This document shows positions 33,847 through 43,051 of a DNA stretch of 64,000 nucleotides, piece by piece. Every line of letters begins with the position of its first letter. Within the stretch, counting starts at the first letter, position 1. Location: positions 62,001 to 126,000 of the forward strand of contig NZ_PGTO01000001.1 of assembly GCF_003284725.1 (NCBI RefSeq), given 5' to 3'. The translations under genes were made by a program, and so were the position numbers. This DNA comes from Paramagnetospirillum kuznetsovii. GTDB taxonomy: Bacteria; Pseudomonadota; Alphaproteobacteria; Rhodospirillales; Magnetospirillaceae. A model generated the notes under the pieces. The model searched no databases. It had not been told where the DNA came from and saw nothing but the letters and a program-made list of their open reading frames with translations.

Positions 33847-35727
33847 TCATGCTGTTTTCATCTGGGAGGTTGCCTCGTTTTCCACATTGGCCTGCCAGCG
33901 TTCCAGCACCAGCAAAGCCCAGACCGGTAGCGACACGTCGCGCCGTCCGGCCCGGTGCTCGGCCAGCAGGCGCTCCACCGCGCTCCAGTCCAGGCCGAGG
34001 GCGGTCATGCGGTCGGGCACCAATCGTTCGGCCACCATGCCCGCCAGTTCGTTCCGCAGCCACAGTCCCATGGGCGGATTGAAGCCCAGTTTGGGACGGT
34101 CGACGATGGCGGTGGGCAGCAGGCGGCGCGCCGCCGCCTTCAGCAGGGTCTTCTTGCCGGCGGCGAAGCGGGTGGCGGCCGACAGGCGCTGGACCAGCTC
34201 GATCAGGCGATGGTCCAGCAGCGGCAGGCGCAGTTCCAGGGCATGCATCATGCTCATGGCGTCACCATAGGCCATCAGATTGCCGGGCAGGAAGGCGAGA
34301 AGGTCGGTTTCCTGCATGGCGTCCAGGGCATTGCCCCGCCCGGTGGCGCGGTAGATATCAGCGATGGGCCGCGACACCGGACCGCCGCCCAGCAGGGCGC
34401 GGCGCTCGGCGGGGCTGAAATACTCCACCCAGGAGGCATACATCTCGGCATCGGGCAGACCGGCTCCGGCGATGAATTCGCGGATGCGCCGCAGGGTGTG
34501 GTTGCCGGAATTGCTTTCCGGCAGCAGCCGCGCCGCCGGTTCGATCAGCCCCTTGCGCAAGATCGCCGGAATGCGCCGCCACTGGGCCGCCAGCAGGCCG
34601 CCGTGATAGCGGGGATAACCGGCGAACACCTCGTCGCCGCCATCGCCCACCAGGGCGACGGTGACATGGCGCCGGGCGCTGGCCGACAGATCGCCGATCA
34701 GGAGCGCGGTGGGATTGCCGAACGGCTCGCCGAACGCCGCGATCATGCGGTCCAGCCCGCCAACCAGATCGGCCGAGGCGGGCAGCTCGGTGTGACGGGT
34801 GCCCACATGCTCCGACACCGCCTTGGCGGCGTCGCGCTCGTCATAGGCGGCCTGATCGAAGGTCATGGTGAAGCTGGACACCGCGTCCCGGCCGCGCTCC
34901 TTCGCCATCAAAGCGGCGATGACCGAGGAATCGACGCCGCCCGACAGGAAACAGCCCACCGGCACGTCGGCCACCATGCAGGACCGCACCGCCTGGGTCA
35001 GCACCGGCATCAGTTCCTCAACCGCCTGATCGGTGGTGAGATCGCGCTCGCCGGTGAAGGCGGGCCGCCACCATGGACGGATCTCCACCGGCTTTCCCGG
35101 GGTGAAGCGCAGCCAATGGCCGGGGGCAAGCTTCTTGATTCCGGCATGCAGGGTGCGGGGCGCCGGGACATAGAGGCAGGCGAGGAAGTCCGACAGCGCC
35201 TGTCGGTCCATGGTCAAATCCACACCGGGAACCAGACTTAGGCTGCGGATTTCCGAGGCGAAGGCCAGACCGCCGCCGGGAAGCTCCGCCCAGACCAGCG
35301 GCTTGATCCCCACCCGGTCGCGGGCCAGCAGCACCGATCCGTTGGCGCGGTCCAGCAGGGCGAAGGCGAACATGCCCACCAGCCGGTCCAGCGCCGCTTC
35401 GCCCTTTTCCGCCAGCAGGGTCAGCAGCACCTCGGTATCGCTGTGACTGCGAAACGAATGCCCGCGCCCTTCCAACTCGGCGCGCAGTTCGGCGTGGTTG
35501 TAGATCTCGCCGTTGAAGGCGATGACCCAGCGGCCGCAATCCGACGCCATGGGCTGGCGGCCGCCCTCGGACAGGTCGATCACCGCGAGGCGGCCATGGG
35601 CGAGGCCGAAGCCGGTCCGCTCGCAAACAAAGCTCCCCTGGCCGTCGGGGCCGCGATGGGCGAGGCGCTCCAGCATGCCGCTCAGCAGTTGGGGCGAAGC
35701 ATTGGAGGCTCCGGCTATGCCGCACAT
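33847..35727 (-). CDS. AsnB-like glutamine-dependent amidotransferase (copy 1)
   Basis: The 626-residue protein starts Met-Cys-Gly-Ile, so the class II amidotransferase Cys is exposed after Met removal. An Arg-Gly-Pro-Asp-Gly motif, the ATP-pyrophosphatase motif Ser-Gly-Gly-Val-Asp-Ser-Ser near residue 260, and the downstream synthetase domain follow. The ATG at 35727 is fixed by this start; the frame upstream belongs to the glycosyltransferase gene, which it overlaps by 13 bp. It could make asparagine, but three such genes in one polysaccharide cluster suggest amidation of carboxylated sugars, as WbpS does in Pseudomonas O-antigen. Confidence 0.9.
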   Translation of the reverse strand: MCGIAGASNASPQLLSGMLERLAHRGPDGQGSFVCERTGFGLAHGRLAVIDLSEGGRQPMASDCGRWVIAFNGEIYNHAELRAELEGRGHSFRSHSDTEVLLTLLAEKGEAALDRLVGMFAFALLDRANGSVLLARDRVGIKPLVWAELPGGGLAFASEIRSLSLVPGVDLTMDRQALSDFLACLYVPAPRTLHAGIKKLAPGHWLRFTPGKPVEIRPWWRPAFTGERDLTTDQAVEELMPVLTQAVRSCMVADVPVGCFLSGGVDSSVIAALMAKERGRDAVSSFTMTFDQAAYDERDAAKAVSEHVGTRHTELPASADLVGGLDRMIAAFGEPFGNPTALLIGDLSASARRHVTVALVGDGGDEVFAGYPRYHGGLLAAQWRRIPAILRKGLIEPAARLLPESNSGNHTLRRIREFIAGAGLPDAEMYASWVEYFSPAERRALLGGGPVSRPIADIYRATGRGNALDAMQETDLLAFLPGNLMAYGDAMSMMHALELRLPLLDHRLIELVQRLSAATRFAAGKKTLLKAAARRLLPTAIVDRPKLGFNPPMGLWLRNELAGMVAERLVPDRMTALGLDWSAVERLLAEHRAGRRDVSLPVWALLVLERWQANVENEATSQMKTA

Positions 35728-36668
35728 AACGGCACCTCCTGGGCGGGACCGAGCCGGGCGAGAAAGTCGGGCCGCTCGCCGGTGGCGAAGGGCAGGCGCG
35801 CCAGCAATTCCACTGTGCGAAACGGCAAAAGGACAAGCTGCAGCAGGGCGGCGCCCCATTCGCCCCGCGCCCGATAGCCTTGGACCGCCTCGTAATGGAT
35901 GATCAGACTGCGCAGCAGCAGCGGTGCCACCACGGGGCCGGGCAGACGCTTCAGCACCCCCATGTGACGACGCAGGATGGCCAGCGAGCAGGCCACCTTG
36001 CGGTCGATGCGGCTGGTGATGCCTTCCGGCGCCAGGGTGTAACGCAGCAGCGGGTCGGCGAAGGTCTCGAAGCGGTTCCCCGCCGTCGCCAGCACCGCCA
36101 GCCACAGCTCGTAATCCTGGGCCGAGCGCAGGGTGGCGTCGAAACCGCCCACCGCCACCACCGCGTCGCGGCGCACCAGCACGGTGGACGACGAGATGAA
36201 GCCGCGCAGGAACAGGGTGCGGTAGGGATCATCGGGGTCGCGCAGCCAGCGCGCCCGGCTGTCGTTCAGGGTCTCGGTGCCGTCGGGGCCGATATTGAAC
36301 AGATTGTGCGACGACATGATCAGGCCGCCGCCCTCGCTGACCTCCAGGCTGCGGCGCAGCTTGGCGGGCAGCCATTCGTCGTCGGAATCCAAGAAGGCCA
36401 GCCATGTGCCGGTGGCCGCCGCGATGGCCCGGTTGCGCGCCGCCCCCGCCCCCTGGTTGGCCTGGGTGAAGGCGCGCAAATGGATGCCATTCATGCGACC
36501 CGCCATGCTCTTGATGCGTTCGATTGTGTCGTCGGTGGAGCCGTCGTCCACCACGATGACCTCTTTCGGCCTGACCTCCTGGGCGGCGATGGAGGCCAGG
36601 GCGCGGGTGATGGTCGCGGCCGAATTATAGGCGGGCATGATGACGGAGACGTCGGCGAGATCAGCCAT
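35715..36668 (-). CDS. Family 2 glycosyltransferase
   Basis: The 317-residue protein has an N-terminal GT2 domain with Met-Pro-Ala-Tyr-Asn-Ser near residue 12, Val-Asp-Asp-Gly-Ser-Thr-Asp-Asp near residue 41, and Phe-Leu-Asp-Ser-Asp-Asp-Glu-Trp as the metal-binding DxD-type motif. There are no strong membrane segments, so it should act at the inner face of the membrane. The ATG at 36668 overlaps the end of the asnB-like gene upstream by 8 bp; an in-frame ATG at 36707 lies within that gene. It sits between two asnB-like genes. The sugar transferred is not known. Confidence 0.88.
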   Translation of the reverse strand: MADLADVSVIMPAYNSAATITRALASIAAQEVRPKEVIVVDDGSTDDTIERIKSMAGRMNGIHLRAFTQANQGAGAARNRAIAAATGTWLAFLDSDDEWLPAKLRRSLEVSEGGGLIMSSHNLFNIGPDGTETLNDSRARWLRDPDDPYRTLFLRGFISSSTVLVRRDAVVAVGGFDATLRSAQDYELWLAVLATAGNRFETFADPLLRYTLAPEGITSRIDRKVACSLAILRRHMGVLKRLPGPVVAPLLLRSLIIHYEAVQGYRARGEWGAALLQLVLLPFRTVELLARLPFATGERPDFLARLGPAQEVPLCAA

Positions 36669-38553
36669 CGGCCATCTCCGCCAGACTGGCGGTGGGGGCC
36701 TCGCCATAAGAACCCTCGCCGTGAAGCCGCACCGTCAGCTCCAGCGCCAGCAGGGCGTAAAGCCGGAAGGCGTGGCGGCCGGGTTGGGCCAACAGGCGCT
36801 CGATTCCGTCCTTGCTCCACCAACCCCGGTCCAGGCTTTGCTTGCGTGTCAGCAGGCGCCGCGCCAGGGGGGCGAGGCCGCCGGTCTCGAACCAGGCGGG
36901 GACCGGCGAGGCGAAGCCCTGCTTGGGCGCGCTCAGCAGGGAGTCCGGCAGGTAATCGGCGGCGATGGCGCGCTCCAGCGCCTTCTGCCGCCCGCCCGGA
37001 TTGCGGATTTCGGGCGGAACCGCCAGGGCGGCCTCCACCAGCCGGTGATCCAGCAGCGGCACCCGGCCCTCGACGCTATGCGCCATGGTGGTGCGGTCCA
37101 GCAGGCACAGCAGGTCTTCCGGCAGATAGGTGTTGAGCTCGGCATAAAGGGCGGCGCTGTCGGCCGGTCCGGCGTATTGGGCGAAGAACCCGGCCTGGGC
37201 GGGATGGGGCAAAGCCAGCTTGCCGCCCAGCAGCGCCATGACCGGCGGCGGGAACAAGGTGCAATGGTCGAACAGATAGGCGCCGCGATTGCCGTCGAAC
37301 TTCTCGGCGCGGGCCAGTTGCCACGCCAGGAAGGGATTGGCGGTGCCCACCACGGCTTCCGCCAGCTTGCGCAGCGTCCGGGGCAGCGTGAGGTAACGCG
37401 CCTCCACCGGAAGGCGGAAATAGCGGCCATAGCCGCCGAACAGCTCGTCGCCGCCGGTGCCGTTCAGCACCACGCGGGTCTCGCGGCCGATCACTTCGTT
37501 GATCAGATGATTGGGCAGCAGGCTGGCATCGGCCAGCGGTTCGTCGGCGTGCCAGCACAACCGCGGCAGCAGTTGAGCGGCGGAATCGGTGGACAGTTCG
37601 AACACCGTATGGTCGGTGCCGTAGCGCGCCGCCACCTGGGCGGCCAGAGGCGTCTCGTCCACCCTGGCACCCGAAAAGCGCACCGTATAGGTCTTCAGGG
37701 GCCGGTCCAGCCGACGCGCCGCCAGCGCTACCAGCAGGCCGGAATCGATGCCGCCCGACAGCATGGCGCCCACCGGCACGTCGGAGCGCAGTTGCAGCCC
37801 CACCGCGTCGTCGAGAATCTCCACCAGCCGCGCCTTGATCCCGGCTTCGTCCTGGGGCAGATCGGCGGCGGGAGAGGCGCGCCAATAGCGCTCGATTCTG
37901 ATCTCGCCGTTGGCCTCCACCGTCATCAGCGAGGCGGGCGGCAGCTTGAATACGCCCTTGTACAAGGTGGCGGGGGCGGGCACGTAGCCGTGGCCCAGAT
38001 AGGCGGCGACACTGGTCTCGTCGATCTCGGGCGCGGCACGGCCCGAGGCGAACAGCGCCTTGATCTCGGAGGCGAACAGAACCCCGCCGCCCCGGACCCG
38101 CGTCCAGTACAGCGGCTTGATGCCGAGCCGGTCGCGCAGCAAAAGCAGCCGGTGGGCGTCGCGCTCATACAGCGCCATGGCGTACATGCCGTTGAGGCCG
38201 TGGACGAAATCGCCGCCCTTGGCGTGGAACAGCTCCAGCGCCGCTTCCATGTCGCCCTGCGTCTTGAAGGCATGGCCCCGCGCGCTCAACTCCGAACGCA
38301 GTTCACGGTAGTTGTAGACCTCGCCATTGCCCAGCAGCACCAATTCGCCGCCGCCCCGCACCAGCGGCTGATCGCCGGTGGCCAGATCGATGATGGCCAG
38401 CCGGGTGAAGCCCGCCTGGAAGCGGTGATCGTGGGAGACATGAATGCCGGTGCCGTCGGGACCGCGATGGCGCATGACGCGCAGCATGGCGGCGATGTCG
38501 GCCTCGGCCACGGGGGCGGATGCGGGCAGGAACAGTCCGGCGAGGCCGCACAT
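36661..38553 (-). CDS. AsnB-like glutamine-dependent amidotransferase (copy 2)
   Basis: The 630-residue protein starts Met-Cys-Gly-Leu-Ala-Gly and has Arg-His-Arg-Gly-Pro-Asp-Gly, the glutaminase Asn-Gly-Glu-Val-Tyr-Asn block and Ser-Gly-Gly-Ile-Asp-Ser-Gly-Leu in the ATP-pyrophosphatase domain. The amidotransferase Cys and the synthetase loop are both intact. The ATG at 38553 lies one base beyond the heparinase-like stop; an in-frame start at 38694 would lie inside that gene. It is clearly diverged from the neighbouring copies, so it is not a recent duplicate. A sugar-amidation role is inferred from context, as for copy 1. Confidence 0.9.
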   Translation of the reverse strand: MCGLAGLFLPASAPVAEADIAAMLRVMRHRGPDGTGIHVSHDHRFQAGFTRLAIIDLATGDQPLVRGGGELVLLGNGEVYNYRELRSELSARGHAFKTQGDMEAALELFHAKGGDFVHGLNGMYAMALYERDAHRLLLLRDRLGIKPLYWTRVRGGGVLFASEIKALFASGRAAPEIDETSVAAYLGHGYVPAPATLYKGVFKLPPASLMTVEANGEIRIERYWRASPAADLPQDEAGIKARLVEILDDAVGLQLRSDVPVGAMLSGGIDSGLLVALAARRLDRPLKTYTVRFSGARVDETPLAAQVAARYGTDHTVFELSTDSAAQLLPRLCWHADEPLADASLLPNHLINEVIGRETRVVLNGTGGDELFGGYGRYFRLPVEARYLTLPRTLRKLAEAVVGTANPFLAWQLARAEKFDGNRGAYLFDHCTLFPPPVMALLGGKLALPHPAQAGFFAQYAGPADSAALYAELNTYLPEDLLCLLDRTTMAHSVEGRVPLLDHRLVEAALAVPPEIRNPGGRQKALERAIAADYLPDSLLSAPKQGFASPVPAWFETGGLAPLARRLLTRKQSLDRGWWSKDGIERLLAQPGRHAFRLYALLALELTVRLHGEGSYGEAPTASLAEMADG

Positions 38554-38554
38554 G

Positions 38555-40273
38555 TCAATCGGCCTCCACGGTAATGGTGCCGGTCCAGGGCAGCGGCGCG
38601 GTGGCGGTGAATTCCAATCGGGTCGCCGGGCGTCCCACCCCATAGGCGCTCCATACGATGGTGTCGGAAACCGCGATCTCGGCCCCCGGCGCATGGATGG
38701 TGAAGCGCCGCCCGCCCGGTGCGCCGAGCCGAACCCCTCCGTCCAGCCGCTCCACCGTGCAAGTGGTGTGCAGGCGGCGGATCAGGACATGGACGCCCTT
38801 GCCCGCCACGCTATCGGCGATTTCCAGATTTCGCCCTGCGAAACGCCAAATCCGCGTCACCGCCCCAACGCCGCTTAGGCGGCGAAAGCCCTCGAAGCTC
38901 AGCGCGACGCCGTCATCCCGCTTTTCCAGCCGGGGCGGCTCGCCCGCCACCTTGCGGCGGAAGGCCGGTGCGTAATAGGGCTTGTTGGCGGGATAGGGAT
39001 CAAGCCCGTCCACCGACAGGCCGTTATGGGCGCGGGCCGAAACCATCTCGTCGGCCTCGCCCGCCACCGCATAGCTGCCGCGTCCCAGATCGACGAAGAC
39101 CGGCTCGCGCTCGAAATGCAGCTCGAAGCCGCCGCAATCCTGGTGGCCATGGCCGGGCATCTGGCTCCAGCCGTCGGGATCGGCATGCCACAATCCGGTC
39201 CAGTCGCCGAACCCGGCTTTCAGCCAGCCGTCGTCCGCCAGGGAGTCCGAGGGCGCGACGCTGTCCAGCACGGTGGCCAGCCGCACCCGGTCGTCGGGGG
39301 TCAGCAGTTCCATCCAGCCGGACCGGCGGTCGCCGCCCGGCATCAGGCAGAACAGGTGATCGGGCGGGCAATCGGGCGAGATGTCGCCCACCAGGGGAAA
39401 GCGCCCCGGCAGATCGAAATGGGGCAGGGCGGCGACCGCCCGGCGCAAGGATTTCTCGAAGGCTTCCGCCTCGGGGCGGCCATGGGCGCGGGCCCCCAGC
39501 CAGACGCTGGCCAGGGATCGGGTCAGCAGCAGATGGTAATGGGTCGATCCTTCCCGCAGCACGCCGGACAGGCGGAAGATACGGACCAGCTCGCCCAGCA
39601 GGACGCGGGCGCCGGTCTCGACGGTCCGGGGCAGGCCGAGGGCGAGGCCCAGCAGATAGAGGCCGCGGCCATTGTTGAACAGGTGGTTCGAGGTATGGTG
39701 CTCGCCGAAATATTCCAGCCGCGCCGCCATGGCCGGGGCATGGGCGGCCAGCACCGCCAGGGTGTCCTCGGCCGGGCCGGGCAGGCCGTGACGGTTGACG
39801 AAGGCCAGCAGGTTGATGGCCCGCTCGGCCGCCGTATAGGGATGCCAGGCCCAAGACGAATCGGGCGTGCCGAATCGGGCGCGCCACGCCGCCCACATGG
39901 ACCCCACCCAGCGGGCGTCGTCCGAGGATTTCATCAGCGGCACCCAGGCGAAGCGGTGCAGCCCCAACTGGGTCTCGGGATCGTCATAGGCCCGCGCCAC
40001 CGCCGCCGCCTCGCCCCCCGGCTCGATCTCGACATTCTGGCCGGGCAGCCGCAGGGTCAGGCGGCCCTTGGGCGCGCCCTGGGGCAGGGCCGAGAACACC
40101 ACCGGCGGGATTTCCGCGTCCAGCCCGTTCCAATCCGGCCCCAGGCTGGGCGGCAGATGGGGGGTGAAGCGGGGCTCGCCCGGCGTCAGACGCAACAGGC
40201 GCAGCGCCAGCCAGCGGCGCAGCACCGGGTCGTCGGACAGTTGACGCAGCTTGCGGGTGATCGCATTGGACAT
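38555..40273 (-). CDS. Heparinase II/III-family protein (polysaccharide lyase-like)
   Basis: The 572-residue protein has an N-terminal alpha-helical toroid part and a C-terminal beta-rich part. The block Gly-His-Gly-His-Gln-Asp-Cys-Gly-Gly-Phe-Glu-Leu near residue 370 is the conserved His-x-His-x-Asp region of the heparinase II/III family. Members cleave uronic-acid-containing polysaccharide by beta-elimination, and cytoplasmic relatives without signal peptides occur in exopolysaccharide operons. No signal peptide is visible here. It is the first gene of the minus-strand run ending at 31681 and is 50 bp from a divergent methyltransferase gene. No clear Shine-Dalgarno element precedes its ATG. 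Confidence 0.85.
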   Translation of the reverse strand: MSNAITRKLRQLSDDPVLRRWLALRLLRLTPGEPRFTPHLPPSLGPDWNGLDAEIPPVVFSALPQGAPKGRLTLRLPGQNVEIEPGGEAAAVARAYDDPETQLGLHRFAWVPLMKSSDDARWVGSMWAAWRARFGTPDSSWAWHPYTAAERAINLLAFVNRHGLPGPAEDTLAVLAAHAPAMAARLEYFGEHHTSNHLFNNGRGLYLLGLALGLPRTVETGARVLLGELVRIFRLSGVLREGSTHYHLLLTRSLASVWLGARAHGRPEAEAFEKSLRRAVAALPHFDLPGRFPLVGDISPDCPPDHLFCLMPGGDRRSGWMELLTPDDRVRLATVLDSVAPSDSLADDGWLKAGFGDWTGLWHADPDGWSQMPGHGHQDCGGFELHFEREPVFVDLGRGSYAVAGEADEMVSARAHNGLSVDGLDPYPANKPYYAPAFRRKVAGEPPRLEKRDDGVALSFEGFRRLSGVGAVTRIWRFAGRNLEIADSVAGKGVHVLIRRLHTTCTVERLDGGVRLGAPGGRRFTIHAPGAEIAVSDTIVWSAYGVGRPATRLEFTATAPLPWTGTITVEAD

Positions 40274-40323
40274 GAAAAAGCTTGTAGCGGAGAGAAGGGC
40301 CGGACGCTATAGAGGAACGCACC

Positions 40324-41223
40324 ATGCCCGCTCCCGCCAAGTCCGACATTCAGGCCTTCTGGAAGTCCCTGTACGACTCGCTCTACGAGGATGTGGACGC
40401 CGGGCTGACGCGGGCCGACCTTATGGCGGCGCTGGACGATCTGGAAGACATGTTCCGCTACCGCGAGCATCTGGCGGTGGTCGAGATGCCGCTGGCCGAG
40501 CTGGCGGGCAAGAAAGTCCTGGAAATCGGCCCCGGCGCCGGCGGCCATTCCGCCCTGTTCGCCAAGCATGGCGCGCGGATGACCTCGGTGGATCTCACCA
40601 ATGCCCGGGCCAGGGCCACCGAGGCCAAGTTCCGCCTGATGGGGGCCGAAGGCTGCCATGCACTGCAAGGCGACGCCGAGAACCTGCCCTTCGCCGATGA
40701 CAGTTTCGACATCGTCTATTCCAACGGAGTGCTGCACCACACCGCCGATACGGAAAAGGCCTTCGCCGAGGTTTACCGCGTGCTCAAGCCCGGCGGCAAG
40801 GCGGTGATCCTGCTGTACTGCAAAAGCTCGTGGCATTACTGGATCAACATGGTGCTGCCGGTGGGCATCCTTCAGGGCAAGCTGTTCAAGGACCGCAACT
40901 GGCTGGGCAAGGCCACCGAATGGGGCGGCAAGAACCGCCAGACCGTGGCCAATCCCTTCACCCGTTGCTACACCGCCGACGGCATCCGCCGCCTGTTCCA
41001 GGGCTTCGAGTCGCTGACCATGCGCAAGGGCGAGTTCTACTGGTATCTGGTGCCCAAGCTGGGCCGCCTTTATCGCAAATACCAGATCAAGCGCTACGGC
41101 ACCCATCCCGGTGGCGTGCTGGTCTATGGCGAGCCCTGGCCCATCCAGTCGCCGCTGGAGCTTGCCTTGGGCAAGATCATGGGCTTCGCCTGGCATATCT
41201 CGGCCCGCAAGCCGACCCGTTAG
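40324..41223 (+). CDS. Class I SAM-dependent methyltransferase
   Basis: The 299-residue protein has the SAM motif Val-Leu-Glu-Ile-Gly-Pro-Gly-Ala-Gly-Gly near residue 64, Asp-Ile-Val-Tyr-Ser-Asn-Gly-Val-Leu-His-His-Thr near residue 133 and Leu-Lys-Pro-Gly-Gly-Lys, as in UbiE-like methyltransferases. The C-terminal 100 residues are basic and may bind a membrane or a substrate. The ATG has AGAGGA six bases upstream. A TATAGA hexamer at 40308-40313 is the only promoter-like element, which would give an unusually short leader. It is followed 70 bp later by an asnB-like gene on the same strand. The substrate is unknown. Confidence 0.82.
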   Translation: MPAPAKSDIQAFWKSLYDSLYEDVDAGLTRADLMAALDDLEDMFRYREHLAVVEMPLAELAGKKVLEIGPGAGGHSALFAKHGARMTSVDLTNARARATEAKFRLMGAEGCHALQGDAENLPFADDSFDIVYSNGVLHHTADTEKAFAEVYRVLKPGGKAVILLYCKSSWHYWINMVLPVGILQGKLFKDRNWLGKATEWGGKNRQTVANPFTRCYTADGIRRLFQGFESLTMRKGEFYWYLVPKLGRLYRKYQIKRYGTHPGGVLVYGEPWPIQSPLELALGKIMGFAWHISARKPTR

Positions 41224-41293
41224 ACTGGAACCCGCTGGGGAAATGGGGTAAGGCTGGCGGACGCCCGCCCGCCACCGGAGAGTCATCCCCCGC

Positions 41294-43051
41294 ATGTGTG
41301 GTATCGCCGCCATCTTCGCCCATGGACCCGACGCGCACTTGGTCGATCCCATGGAGATGCTCCGCATCCGCGACGCCATGACCAAGCGGGGGCCGGACGG
41401 CAGCGGCGCCTGGATGGGCGATTACGGCCGCGTCGTGCTGGGGCATCGGCGCCTGTCCATCATCGACCTGACCGATCTGGGCACCCAGCCCATGGCCAGC
41501 GCCGAGGGCGATGCCGTCATCGTCTTCAACGGCGAGATCTATAATTACCGGTTCTTGAAGAAGCGTCTGGAAGCCCAGGGCGTCAAGTTCCGCTCCGGCT
41601 CGGACACCGAGGTGATCCTGGAGATGTATCGCCGCGAGGGCGCCGCCATGCTGGGCAGCTTGCGCGGCATGTTCTCGCTGGTGATCTGGGACGAGCGGCG
41701 CAAGGGCATCCTGGCGGCGCGCGACGGGCTGGGCATCAAGCCGCTTTACGTCGCCGACGACGGCAAGACGGTGCGGCTGGCCTCCCAGGTCAAGGCGCTG
41801 CTGGCGGGCGGCAAGGTGGACACGAGGCCCGATCCCGCCGGTCATGCCGGGTTCTTCCTGTGGGGCCATGTGCCCGAGCCCCATACCCTGTACAAAGCCA
41901 TCCGCGCCGTGAAGCCCGGCACCTGGGAATGGTGGGACAAGCAAGGCGGCCGCGAGACCGGCGTGTTCTTCGATCTGGGGGCCGAGCTGCGGCGGCCCCA
42001 GCCGGTGGCGGGCGTCGATCTCAAGGCGGCGCTGGAAGATTCCGTCGCCCATCACCTGATCGCCGACGTGCCGGTGGGCGTCTTCCTGTCGGCCGGACTG
42101 GACTCGACCACGCTCGCGGCCATGGCGGCCCGCCAGGCGCCGGGCCAGCTGCTGTCGGTCACCCTGGGCTTTTCCGAGTTCCAGGGCGACGAGCGCGATG
42201 AAGTGCCGCTGGCCGAACTGGCGGCCCATCACTTCGGCACCGACCACACCACCGTGCGCATTCCCGGCTCGGACTTCGCGGCCCAGCGCGACCGGATCCT
42301 GGCCGACATGGACCAGCCCTCCATCGACGGCGTCAATGTGTGGTTCGTGGCGCGCGCCGCCGCCGCCTGCGGCCTCAAGGTGGCGCTGTCGGGATTGGGC
42401 GGCGACGAGCTGTTCGCCGGTTACGACAATTTCCGCGCCATCCCCAAGATGGTGTCCATGTTGAGCCCCTTCGGCGCCGTGCCGTCGCTGGGGCGCGGCC
42501 TGCGCAGGGTCGCCTCCAATTTCGAGCGCCTGCTGGGCAAGCCCAAATTGGCAGGCGTGCTGGAATACGGAACCTCGCTGTCCGACGCCTATCTGCTGCG
42601 GCGCGGATTGTTCATGCCGTGGGAGCTGGATCAGGTGATGGATGCCCAGATGGCCCGCGCCGGTCTGGAAACCCTGGCGCCTCGTCTGCGGCTGGCCGAG
42701 GCGGCCGAGGGCATGGCCGACGACCATTTGGCCATCTCGGCGCTGGAAATGCAGTTCTACATGCGCAATCAGCTGCTGCGCGACGCCGATTGGGCGGGCA
42801 TGGCCCATTCCCTGGAAATCCGGGTGCCGCTGGTCGATACCGCCCTGCTGCGCGGGGTCATGGCGCTGCACGCCGCCGACAAGGCGCCCACCAAGCGCGA
42901 CATGGCCTTGTGCGCCAGTCCTTCCCTGCCCGAATCCATTCTCAACCGGCCCAAGACCGGCTTTTCCGTGCCGGTGGCGCAATGGTTGGGCGAGACCTCG
43001 CTGCGCGGCTGGGCCAAGCGGGTGCACGCGGCTCAGATGGGGTCGTCATGA
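41294..43051 (+). CDS. AsnB-like glutamine-dependent amidotransferase (copy 3)
   Basis: The 585-residue protein starts Met-Cys-Gly-Ile-Ala-Ala and contains Arg-Gly-Pro-Asp-Gly, Phe-Asn-Gly-Glu-Ile-Tyr-Asn and Ser-Ala-Gly-Leu-Asp-Ser. The last has Ala in place of the usual second Gly of the PP-loop. It is on the plus strand, opposite to copies 1 and 2. The stop overlaps the start of the polysaccharide deacetylase gene (ATGA), so these two are coupled. Amidation of a uronic acid residue of the repeating unit is a reasonable guess. Asparagine synthesis cannot be excluded for one of the three copies. Confidence 0.9.
   Translation: MCGIAAIFAHGPDAHLVDPMEMLRIRDAMTKRGPDGSGAWMGDYGRVVLGHRRLSIIDLTDLGTQPMASAEGDAVIVFNGEIYNYRFLKKRLEAQGVKFRSGSDTEVILEMYRREGAAMLGSLRGMFSLVIWDERRKGILAARDGLGIKPLYVADDGKTVRLASQVKALLAGGKVDTRPDPAGHAGFFLWGHVPEPHTLYKAIRAVKPGTWEWWDKQGGRETGVFFDLGAELRRPQPVAGVDLKAALEDSVAHHLIADVPVGVFLSAGLDSTTLAAMAARQAPGQLLSVTLGFSEFQGDERDEVPLAELAAHHFGTDHTTVRIPGSDFAAQRDRILADMDQPSIDGVNVWFVARAAAACGLKVALSGLGGDELFAGYDNFRAIPKMVSMLSPFGAVPSLGRGLRRVASNFERLLGKPKLAGVLEYGTSLSDAYLLRRGLFMPWELDQVMDAQMARAGLETLAPRLRLAEAAEGMADDHLAISALEMQFYMRNQLLRDADWAGMAHSLEIRVPLVDTALLRGVMALHAADKAPTKRDMALCASPSLPESILNRPKTGFSVPVAQWLGETSLRGWAKRVHAAQMGSS

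Noticed and set aside
36637-38574. 645-codon plus-strand frame opposite the second asnB-like gene
   Set aside because: It mirrors the minus-strand asnB gene, which has clear catalytic motifs and a coupled start. The plus reading is Gln/His/Gly-rich, typical of antisense frames.
41177-43027. 616-codon minus-strand frame opposite the third asnB-like gene
   Set aside because: Same reason; the plus strand encodes an intact amidotransferase and the minus translation has no motif.
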